Below, in pieces: positions 7,886-14,264 of a DNA stretch of 23,044 nt (its first letter is position 1; every line of letters begins with the position of its first letter). Made by a program: the position numbers and the translations under genes. Under the pieces are notes generated by a model. That model did no database searches, was not told the DNA's origin, and was given only the letters and a program-made list of their open reading frames with translations. This stretch comes from an uncultured Asticcacaulis sp. (GTDB lineage: Bacteria > Pseudomonadota > Alphaproteobacteria > Caulobacterales > Caulobacteraceae): assembly GCA_946480525.1 (NCBI GenBank), contig CAMLLA010000014.1:1-23044 (forward strand). Direction: 5' to 3'.

Positions 7886-9081
7886 GGCGCGATCATCTCG
7901 ATGACGGCGCGCGTACCGCCGCCTTCGCGGCCGGCAATATCGAGCGACGCGTCGCCACCGAAGCGATTGCGCAGTTGCGCCCGCACATTGGTCAGTCCCA
8001 GCCCGTGCCTGGGCCCCGGCGTCAGCCCCGCTCCATCGTCCTCGACCGCGACACTCAGGCGCCCGTCATGCAGCCCGGCGCGGATGGCGATCTCGCCCGG
8101 GCCTGGCTTGGGCTCAATGCCGTGCTTGACGGCGTTCTCAACCAGGGAAATCAGGATCAGCGGCGGAAAGGCCATGGCGCGCACGCTCTGGTCCGCTTCG
8201 ACGACGATGCGGATACGACCGTCCATGCGCACATTCATCAGCTCCAGATAGCGGTGGCAGATGTCGATCTGCTTGCCCAGAGTCGCGTCCTGCAAACCCG
8301 TGTCGCGAAAGCTCGGCAGGGTCGAGCGCAGATAGTCGGACAGGGCGTCGATCGTCGCCGCGGCGCGTTTCGGATCGGTGGCCACCAGCGAGCGCACCGA
8401 CGCCAGGGTGTTGAACAAAAAGTGCGGCTCGACCTGGGCCTGCAGCACGGCCAGCCTGAGATCGGCCGCGTCACGTTCCGTCCGCATGGCGTTGACCTGC
8501 ACCTCGGCCTCGTAGGCGGCCATGCGCCGCCGTTCGCTCAGATAATGAAAGAGGGCGACACCGCCGCCCACGGCCACAAGCACCATCGTGCCGTTGTTGA
8601 GCGTAAAGCTGAGAACCGTGGAAATACCCTGGAACAGCGCCGGTATCGGCGCCTTCATGTCGGGTGCGTTCAGGGCGGACATCAGGTGATCGTGATACTC
8701 ATCAACCAAAGCGTCCGCCATCGTGGCGATGGCCAGTCCCAACAACAGCGCCACGACGACCAGCCCGCGTTCGATATGCAACGGTAGGCCGAGATAACGC
8801 ACGCCCGTCGCCAGAAGCGGCCCGGCATTGACCATGACCAGCCCGCCGATAGATGCCACCAGGGCCAGCGACGGCCAGTCGTGCATGGCATTCATCCCGA
8901 AGGCGTGCCAAGACGCATAGCCGACGCCATAGACCACGGCGATCGGCCAGAACAGCCAGCCGCGCCGCACCCACCACGGCCAGGAAAATGCCGGATACAT
9001 GTCCTGGCGGCGCCACCACGCCGAATGGTCGTCATAAGCGTTGGGCGGCAACGGGGTCGAAAGATGGGTCACGTGAGTCAT
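7882..9081 (-). CDS. LytS/YehU-type sensor histidine kinase
   Basis: 399 residues. A Trp-rich N-terminus is followed by four predicted membrane helices at about 41-62, 70-92, 105-124 and 155-180. There is no recognisable periplasmic sensor domain, only short loops. A linker helix leads to the His_kinase (PF06580-type) motif LQAQVEPHFLFNTL, with phospho-accepting His220. The ATPase domain contains ENAVKHG (315-321), DDGAG (348-352) and GLGLTNVRAQL (360-370). This family autophosphorylates and passes phosphate to LytTR regulators such as the one directly downstream. Sensing is likely within or near the membrane. The start at 9081 has a GAGG-containing upstream sequence. The 159-base gap to 9241 is shared with the divergent sulfur operon. 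Confidence 0.95.
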   Translation of the reverse strand: MTHVTHLSTPLPPNAYDDHSAWWRRQDMYPAFSWPWWVRRGWLFWPIAVVYGVGYASWHAFGMNAMHDWPSLALVASIGGLVMVNAGPLLATGVRYLGLPLHIERGLVVVALLLGLAIATMADALVDEYHDHLMSALNAPDMKAPIPALFQGISTVLSFTLNNGTMVLVAVGGGVALFHYLSERRRMAAYEAEVQVNAMRTERDAADLRLAVLQAQVEPHFLFNTLASVRSLVATDPKRAAATIDALSDYLRSTLPSFRDTGLQDATLGKQIDICHRYLELMNVRMDGRIRIVVEADQSVRAMAFPPLILISLVENAVKHGIEPKPGPGEIAIRAGLHDGRLSVAVEDDGAGLTPGPRHGLGLTNVRAQLRNRFGGDASLDIAGREGGGTRAVIEMIAP

Positions 9082-9240
9082 GCCTCATCATAGCCCCTTC
9101 CCCGCCCTGACGCATCCTGCTCCATCGCGCGTCCGGCAAGGTTCATCCGTCGCAGGAGCGCTTTCGTCGCATGGCGTCCCGGGCGATCCAAAACGACCTT
9201 AGGTTTCAGCCTCACACGAAACGCTTTTCGGGAGGCTGTC

Positions 9241-10098
9241 ATGATCCGTCTTACCCTCGCTGCTGCGCTCATTGCCGGAGTGGCTTTACCCGCGCACGCC
9301 GACATGCGCGTTTCGCCGCAATGGCTGGCCGCCCACGCGCAGGATCCGGACCTTGTCCTTTTGCATATTGGCGACAAAGGCCGCTACAAGGCGAAACACA
9401 TTCCCGGTGCGCGTCACGTCGATCTCGACGACATCGCCACAGAGTCTGGCGGCCTAAGCCTGCAACTGCCCGCCGCCGCCGATCTGAAAGTCCGGCTGGA
9501 AAAGCTTGGCATCTCTTCAGGTTCGCGCATCGTCGTCTATTACGACCAGGACTGGATCTCGCCCGCCACACGCGTCGTCTTTACGCTCTATGTTGCCGGA
9601 CTTGGCGAGCGGACCTCGCTGCTCGACGGCGGCCTCGCCCACTGGAAAGGGCCGGTGACGCGCGACGTACCGGCTGCCAGGACCGGCCGCCTGAATGATC
9701 TCAAGCTCCTGCCGGTCATAGCCGACCACGCCTTCGTGCGGGCGCACCTGACGGCAAAGGGCTATGACATCATCGATGCCCGCGCGGCCATGTACTACGA
9801 TGGCGTCCATCCCGGCGGACCGATGGGCCACACGAAGTCCGGCCACATTCCCGGTGCGAAGAACCTGCCGTTCAGCACGATCAATAATGACGACCTGACG
9901 CTCAAAACCCCTGCCGAGTTCAAGGCGCTGTTCGCGGCTGCGGGCGTCAGGCCGGGCGACCGCGTCATCGCCTACTGCCATATCGGCCAGCAGGCCACCG
10001 AGGTCCTGTTCGCCGCCCGCGAAGCCGGGATCGACGCCCTCCTCTACGACGGCTCATTCGAGGACTGGGCCATCCGCAACGCTCCGGTGGAAAAGTGA
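9241..10098 (+). CDS. Periplasmic two-domain rhodanese (sulfurtransferase)
   Basis: 285 residues with a signal peptide ending at Ala-His-Ala/Asp (residue 20). Two rhodanese domains follow. The first (about 22-140) has Asp102 where the catalytic Cys would be (VVYYDQDW), as in the structural half of SseA/TST-type enzymes. The second (155-280) carries the active loop CHIGQQ with Cys246, preceded by VIAY. It includes HIPGAKN at 202-208, a typical rhodanese signature. Rhodaneses move sulfane sulfur from thiosulfate or persulfides via a Cys persulfide. A GGGAGG ribosome binding site precedes the ATG. It is the first gene of a five-gene overlapping operon, and its stop overlaps the next gene's GTG by 4 bases. 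The export signal places this step on the periplasmic side of the sulfur transporters encoded next. Confidence 0.93.
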   Translation: MIRLTLAAALIAGVALPAHADMRVSPQWLAAHAQDPDLVLLHIGDKGRYKAKHIPGARHVDLDDIATESGGLSLQLPAAADLKVRLEKLGISSGSRIVVYYDQDWISPATRVVFTLYVAGLGERTSLLDGGLAHWKGPVTRDVPAARTGRLNDLKLLPVIADHAFVRAHLTAKGYDIIDARAAMYYDGVHPGGPMGHTKSGHIPGAKNLPFSTINNDDLTLKTPAEFKALFAAAGVRPGDRVIAYCHIGQQATEVLFAAREAGIDALLYDGSFEDWAIRNAPVEK

Positions 10099-10580
10099 CG
10101 CGCCCATATGCCGATCCCTATCTGGCAGGCATTGGTCTCGGCTGCGTGCTGATCGCCTGCTTCGCCCTGACCGGTCAGGGGCTCGGCGCATCCGGCGCCT
10201 TCGCCGAGGCTGCCAGCGCGAGCGTGCCCGTCACCAATTCCTGGATCGACGGCTACCGCGCCGATGGCCCGCCCCGGACGTCATGGATCGTCTGGGAGGT
10301 GGCAGGCATCATGATCGGCGGCGGGGTTTCCGCGTGGCTCGCCGGACGCTTCCGCCTTCAGATCGCGCGCGGGCCGTCGCTTGCCGTGACGCCGCGCCTG
10401 GTCTCCGCGCTCATCGGCGGCGCCATCATGGGATTTGGCGCCGTTCTGGCGCGCGGCTGCACCAGCGGCCAGGCGCTTAGCGGCGGCGCGCTTTTAAGCA
10501 CCGGCAGCTGGATCTTCATGCTGATGGCCTTTGCCGGTGGCTTCGCCTGCGCGCCGCTTGTCCGGAGGCTATGGTCATGA
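10095..10580 (+). CDS. YeeE/YedE-family sulfur transporter, first half-subunit
   Basis: 161 residues from a GTG that overlaps the upstream stop. Hydrophobic helices lie at about 10-30, 64-84, 102-120 and 136-155. The family signature sits at 112-131: GFGAVLARGCTSGQALSGGA with conserved Cys122. Full-length YeeE (TsuA) proteins import thiosulfate through a relay of conserved cysteines and contain two such domains. Here the two domains are separate genes, as in PmpA/PmpB-type pairs, and this one supplies the GCTSGQ half. It acts in the inner membrane, probably as a heterodimer with the product of 10577-11116. The substrate (thiosulfate or another sulfane-sulfur anion) is inferred from the family and from the flanking rhodaneses. 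Confidence 0.9.
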   Translation: MTRPYADPYLAGIGLGCVLIACFALTGQGLGASGAFAEAASASVPVTNSWIDGYRADGPPRTSWIVWEVAGIMIGGGVSAWLAGRFRLQIARGPSLAVTPRLVSALIGGAIMGFGAVLARGCTSGQALSGGALLSTGSWIFMLMAFAGGFACAPLVRRLWS

Positions 10581-11116
10581 CCGGGCTTTTCACTGCGCTC
10601 GCCATCGGTGTTGCCTTTGGGTTTACGCTCGAACGCGCCGGTCTCGGCGATGCCAAAAAACTGTCGGGCCAGTTCTATTTGCGCGACTTCACTGTCTTCA
10701 AGGTGATGATGACAGCCATTGTAACGGCGATGCTTGGCCTCTTCTGGCTGGGCCGGCTCGACATCATCCCGTTCGCGGCACTTCATGTCCCGGAAACTTT
10801 TCTGTTGCCCCAGGCGACGGGCGGACTGGTCTTCGGCATCGGCTTTGTCATCTGCGGCCTGTGCCCCGGAACCAGTTGCGTCGCCGCGGCCTCAGGACGG
10901 ATCGATGGCCTGGCCGTCGTCGCCGGCCTGTTTGCGGGTGTGCTCATGGCCGGCCTCGCCTTTCCCCTCTATGCCACGTTCTACAATGCCACGCCGATGG
11001 GCGTCCTGACCCTGCCGCGCCTGACCGGCCTGCCCTATGGCGTGATCGCCGCCGCGGTCACTGCGCTGGCCATCGCGGCCTTTGCACTGATCGACCGTTT
11101 CGCGAGGTCGAAATGA
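10577..11116 (+). CDS. YeeE/YedE-family sulfur transporter, second half-subunit
   Basis: I place the start at 10577, not at the in-frame ATG 10571. GGAGG at 10564-10568 is then 8 bases away, and the ATG overlaps the upstream stop as ATGA. This gives 179 residues. FTLERAGLGDAKKLSG (16-31) and FYLRDFTVFKVM (33-44) are typical of the family. The pore-type signature GFVICGLCPGTSC (89-101) holds Cys93, Cys96 and Cys101. Further helices lie at about 45-60, 110-135 and 152-172. It is the partner half of the preceding protein. Together they supply the two cysteine motifs present in single-chain YeeE. The stop overlaps the next ATG by 4 bases. Confidence 0.9.
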   Translation: MTGLFTALAIGVAFGFTLERAGLGDAKKLSGQFYLRDFTVFKVMMTAIVTAMLGLFWLGRLDIIPFAALHVPETFLLPQATGGLVFGIGFVICGLCPGTSCVAAASGRIDGLAVVAGLFAGVLMAGLAFPLYATFYNATPMGVLTLPRLTGLPYGVIAAAVTALAIAAFALIDRFARSK

Positions 11117-11670
11117 CGATGTCCCGCCGCCTCGGCCTTGGCGCCGCAGCCCTTGCCGGACTGGCCGCCATCGCCGGCACGCCGTATCGCCACGCCAAAG
11201 GCCGGATCAACATCAGCCGCACCGTCCGCGCCATCGAGGACGGCACGGACCATGTCTCGGCGCTCGACCTCGCCGAATGGATCAAGGACCGCAAGCCGGG
11301 TCTGCGCGTCGTCGACGTCCGGTCGCCGCCGGATTTCGACGCCTATGCCATCCCGACGGCCGAGAACATCCCGCTCGCACGCCTTATGGAAACCCCCTTC
11401 GCGCCCCATGAACTCGTGGTCCTCTATTCCGAAGGCGGCGCCCATGCCGGTCAGGCCTGGGTACTGCTCCAGGCGCTGGGCATTCAAAATGCCGTCTTTA
11501 TCCCCGGAGGGCTGACCGACTGGCACGAAGACGTCATGTCGCCCGTTCTGTCTCCCGGCCCGGACCATGCGCGCCAGGCCGAACTCAGCCGATATTTCGG
11601 CGGCCAGCCAGTAATCGGCGACGCGGCTTTGATCCGCCCGCCCATGCCCATCCGGAGGCGCGGATGTTAG
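11113..11670 (+). CDS. Exported or anchored rhodanese-like protein without catalytic Cys
   Basis: 185 residues from the ATG that overlaps the upstream stop, behind GAGG. The N-terminus SRRLGLGAAALAGLAAIAG resembles a Tat-type signal or a single membrane anchor. A rhodanese fold follows at about 48-145: VVDVRSPPDFDAYAIPTAENIPL, then the active-loop position reading VVLYSEGGAHAGQA, then FIPGGLTDWHED. Ser106 stands where the sulfur-carrying Cys belongs, so this protein cannot form the usual persulfide at that site. Its only cysteine is the terminal residue 185. A binding or scaffolding role on the periplasmic face of the membrane is plausible. A redundant or decaying copy is the alternative, but the tight gene overlaps and intact frame argue against decay. 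It overlaps the next gene by 7 bases. Confidence 0.85.
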   Translation: MTMSRRLGLGAAALAGLAAIAGTPYRHAKGRINISRTVRAIEDGTDHVSALDLAEWIKDRKPGLRVVDVRSPPDFDAYAIPTAENIPLARLMETPFAPHELVVLYSEGGAHAGQAWVLLQALGIQNAVFIPGGLTDWHEDVMSPVLSPGPDHARQAELSRYFGGQPVIGDAALIRPPMPIRRRGC

Positions 11671-13028
11671 ACGGCGCACTTTCCGGATATACAACCGACT
11701 TTGACTCCCTGCGCGCCAATGAATTCGCCCGGCTGGACAGTCACGGCGTCGCCTATCTCGACTACACGGGTGCGGCGCTTTACAGCGCGTCCCAGGCGGC
11801 CGCCTACGCCGCCCGGATCGCACGAGGCCTTTACGGCAATCCGCATTCCACCCACGCTCCCTCTTGCGCCGCCATGGCCGACATCGCTGCCGCGCGCGCA
11901 ATGGCGCTCGCGTTTTTCGATGCCGATCCGGACCTTTACGACATCGTGCTGACGGCCAATACCAGCGCCGCCATCAAGCTCATCGCCGAAAGCTATCCGT
12001 TCGGGCCTGCCCGCGGCCTGGTCCTCAGCGCCGACAACCACAACTCGGTCAACGGCCTGCGCGAATACGCCAGGTCCGCCGACGCGCCGGCCCACGTCCT
12101 GCCGCTGACCGGAACACTGCGCCTCGACAGCCCGGCCGAGCGCCTGTCCTTAAGCGCGCGGCGCATGGGCGGAGGGCTTCTCGCCTTCCCCGCCCAGTCG
12201 AACTTTTCCGGCGTCCGCCATGACCTCGGCCTGATCGGGACGGCGCAGGACCTCGGCTTCGATGTCCTGGTTGACGCCGCGGCCCTGGGGCCATCCGGCA
12301 AGGTTTCGCTGAACGACCATCCGGCGGACTTCCTCGCCTTCTCATTCTACAAACTGTTCGGCCTGCCGACCGGAATGGGCGCGCTGATCGTCAGGCACAC
12401 AGCGCTCAACCGGCTGCGACGCCCGTGGTTTGCCGGCGGCACGGTCGATTACGTTTCGGTTGCCCATGACCGCCATCAGCTGTCGCCCGGACATCATGGT
12501 TTCGAAGACGGTACACCCGACTTCCTTGGCGCCGGCGCGGTCATCGAAGGCTTCGGCTTCCTCAGCCGCATCTCACGCCCTGACCTGTCCGCCCGCATGA
12601 CCCTGCTTGCCCGTCATGCCCTCGACGGCCTGACACAGCTTGCACACAGGGACGGGACGGCACTTGTCCGGCTGCACGGTCCTGAAGACCTGACGCAACG
12701 CGGCGGCACCATCGCCTTCAATGTGCTGGGCCGCGACGGTGCGGTCGTCCCTTACGAAGACATCGAAGCGCGCGCGGCGGAGGCAGGCGTCGCTGTCCGG
12801 GGCGGGTGCTTCTGCAATCCCGGCGCCGCCGAAGCCGCCTTCGGCTATGCGGACAGCGGCATGGTCCGCTGCCTCGACCAGCTGAACGGCCGCTTTACGC
12901 CAAGGGCCTGGCGCGACTGCATGGGTGCGAACACGCCGGTCGGCGCCGTGCGGCTGTCGGTCGGTCTGCCCACGACCATCGCCGATATCGATCGGGCCCT
13001 GGAGGTTATCGCCGGCTTCACCGCGTGA
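11664..13028 (+). CDS. Class V aminotransferase-fold enzyme, molybdenum-cofactor-sulfurase/cysteine-desulfurase-like
   Basis: 454 residues, no signal peptide, cytoplasmic. PLP-binding features are YLDYTGAALYS (31-41), GNPHSTHAPS (58-67), DNHNSVNGLREYA (124-136), the pocket Asp204 in VLVDAAA, and Lys230 in FSFYKLFGLPTGMGALIVR. The late motif RGGCFCNPGAAE (379-390) matches the GCFCNxGA loop of molybdenum-cofactor sulfurases, where a Cys carries the sulfur taken from L-cysteine. NifS/SufS-type enzymes have a different loop. There is no C-terminal MOSC domain, so it resembles only the desulfurase half of eukaryotic MOCOS. Last gene of the sulfur operon, overlapping the previous one by 7 bases. 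It may release or load sulfur in the cytoplasm next to the imported-sulfur route. Direct MoCo sulfuration is possible but no Mo enzyme is nearby. Confidence 0.88.
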   Translation: MLDGALSGYTTDFDSLRANEFARLDSHGVAYLDYTGAALYSASQAAAYAARIARGLYGNPHSTHAPSCAAMADIAAARAMALAFFDADPDLYDIVLTANTSAAIKLIAESYPFGPARGLVLSADNHNSVNGLREYARSADAPAHVLPLTGTLRLDSPAERLSLSARRMGGGLLAFPAQSNFSGVRHDLGLIGTAQDLGFDVLVDAAALGPSGKVSLNDHPADFLAFSFYKLFGLPTGMGALIVRHTALNRLRRPWFAGGTVDYVSVAHDRHQLSPGHHGFEDGTPDFLGAGAVIEGFGFLSRISRPDLSARMTLLARHALDGLTQLAHRDGTALVRLHGPEDLTQRGGTIAFNVLGRDGAVVPYEDIEARAAEAGVAVRGGCFCNPGAAEAAFGYADSGMVRCLDQLNGRFTPRAWRDCMGANTPVGAVRLSVGLPTTIADIDRALEVIAGFTA

Positions 13029-13099
13029 AAGCATACCGCCGTTTGACTCGCCCACAGGATGTGGCACAGTCTCGCCCGGCGACCTAGGGGGCGGGGCAA

Positions 13100-13573
13100 A
13101 TGACGAATTCCTACAGGCTTATGACGCTGAAGCAGATGGTGGTCCCCAACGGCCGGCTGTCCCGCACGCAGTACTTGCTGCACATGACCATTTCCGGCGT
13201 GCTTTTCATGGCGCTCTTTATCGCCTTCCTGATCTTCTATAACCCGCTCGACTTCGAAGGAATCCCGCGCACCCTGAGGATCGGCGCCATGACCCTCGCG
13301 ATGGCTCCCCTTGGCATCTTCACGCTGTTCCTGACCGTCAAGCGTGCACACGACCTGGGCATGCCAGCCGTCGTGGTGACCCCCATGTTCATCTCCGTGC
13401 CTTTCCTCGTCGCCAGAGCGGCCTTCCCGGAGGCCCCCGAAGCGCTGGAAAGGGCCGTCAACATCACCACGGACATCGTCAGGACGGCCAATATCGGCAT
13501 GGGTTTCTACTTCCTGCTGGCGCCTGGTGAAAAGGGCTTGAACCGATATGGTCCGGACCCCTTGGCCGGCTGA
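13100..13573 (+). CDS. DUF805 family inner-membrane protein
   Basis: 157 residues. It shows the three DUF805 landmarks in order: GRLSRTQY (18-25), KRAHDLG (81-87), and PGEKGLNRYGPDP (142-154). Hydrophobic helices lie at about 28-48, 60-80, 92-108 and 130-141. The function of the family is unknown; members are small polytopic inner-membrane proteins. The ATG at 13100 has a GGGGGCGGGG purine stretch upstream. It starts 71 bases after the sulfur operon, so read-through is possible, but there is no functional link that I can see. Confidence 0.85.
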   Translation: MTNSYRLMTLKQMVVPNGRLSRTQYLLHMTISGVLFMALFIAFLIFYNPLDFEGIPRTLRIGAMTLAMAPLGIFTLFLTVKRAHDLGMPAVVVTPMFISVPFLVARAAFPEAPEALERAVNITTDIVRTANIGMGFYFLLAPGEKGLNRYGPDPLAG

Positions 13574-13594
13574 GCGGCAGCCTCCGCCAGATTT

Positions 13595-13680
13595 TGACAG
13601 TGTCAGACTCCTTTATCAGCTGTCATCCGGTTGAGCGCCGGCCTGCAATCTGTGAAAGCCGCTCACCAGGACGTGTCCTG
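13595..13680 (+). promoter_or_regulatory. Dyad-rich control region upstream of the PhnB-like gene
   Basis: Three elements lie in the 156-base gap before the ATG at 13730. TGACA-G-TGTCA is at 13595-13605. A further TGTCA at 13621 is exactly 20 bases after the one at 13601. CAGGAC-GT-GTCCTG is at 13667-13680. Helical spacing and symmetry suggest one or two dimeric repressors. No matching regulator is encoded next to it, so the assignment rests on sequence symmetry alone. Confidence 0.4.
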
Positions 13681-13729
13681 ACCTACATGCCGCCTTCCTG
13701 TATGAGCACACCAAACCAAGGAGCGCCCC

Positions 13730-14203
13730 ATGCCCAAGAACACGATCTGCCTGTGGTACAATAACGATGCCGAAGAGGCCGCCCGCTTTTATGAGGCGAC
13801 CTTTCCGGACAGCCGCCTCACGGCTGTGCACCGTGCGCCGTCCGACTATCCCGGCGGCAAGGAAGGCAATGTCCTGACCGTCGAATTCACCGTCTTCGGC
13901 ATTCCGTGCATCGGACTGAACGGCGGCGACGTCTTCCGCCACAGCGAAGCGTTCTCATTCCAGATCGCCACCGACGACCAGGCCGAGACCGATCGTTACT
14001 GGGACGCTATTGTCGGCAATGGCGGCAAGGAAAGCGCCTGCGGCTGGTGCAAGGACAGGTGGGGCCTGTCGTGGCAGATCACGCCGCGCGTCCTGACCGA
14101 CGCTATGGCCAAGGGCGGCGATGTCGCCAAGCGCGCCTTTACGGCCATGATGGACATGAAGCGGATCGACGTCGCCGTGATCGAGGCGGCGGTGCGCGGC
14201 TAA
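13730..14203 (+). CDS. PhnB-like VOC-superfamily protein
   Basis: 157 residues. The glyoxalase/VOC fold of the PhnB (so-called 3-demethylubiquinone methyltransferase-like, PF06983) group is shown by three stretches. These are ICLWYNNDAEEAARFYEATFPDSRL (6-30), FTVFGIPCIGLNGG (53-66) and CGWCKDRWGLSWQITP (104-119). Proteins of this group rarely have a proven reaction; most lack the full glyoxalase metal site. An AAGGAG ribosome binding site sits just before the ATG. The gene has its own dyad-rich upstream region and ends in a palindrome, so it is probably monocistronic. The enzyme name sometimes attached to the family should not be taken as a function here. Confidence 0.88.
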   Translation: MPKNTICLWYNNDAEEAARFYEATFPDSRLTAVHRAPSDYPGGKEGNVLTVEFTVFGIPCIGLNGGDVFRHSEAFSFQIATDDQAETDRYWDAIVGNGGKESACGWCKDRWGLSWQITPRVLTDAMAKGGDVAKRAFTAMMDMKRIDVAVIEAAVRG

Positions 14204-14204
14204 A

Positions 14205-14248
14205 GCGATATGCCAAAAAGTGTGTAGCGGTTTTTGGCCAAATATCGC
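14205..14248. repeat. Palindromic intergenic element between convergent genes
   Basis: GCGATAT and ATATCGC, plus GCCAAAAA and TTTTTGGC, form a long imperfect stem with a 3-base bulge (CAA) and an 11-base loop. It starts directly at the stop codon of the VOC gene and ends 16 bases before the stop of the convergent dioxygenase gene. It can serve as terminator in both directions. The layout (GCG..AAAAA..TTTTT..CGC) resembles the short palindromic repeats common in intergenic DNA of Rhizobiales and Caulobacterales. Confidence 0.6.
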
Positions 14249-14264
14249 GACAAAATAAGAAGCT

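Noticed and set aside
10531..11112. Long 5' extension of the Ser-rhodanese frame back to 10531
   Set aside because: The extension lies over the second YeeE/YedE half and has no hydrophobic or rhodanese features; the ATG at 11113 has a ribosome binding site and the ATGA overlap seen throughout the operon.
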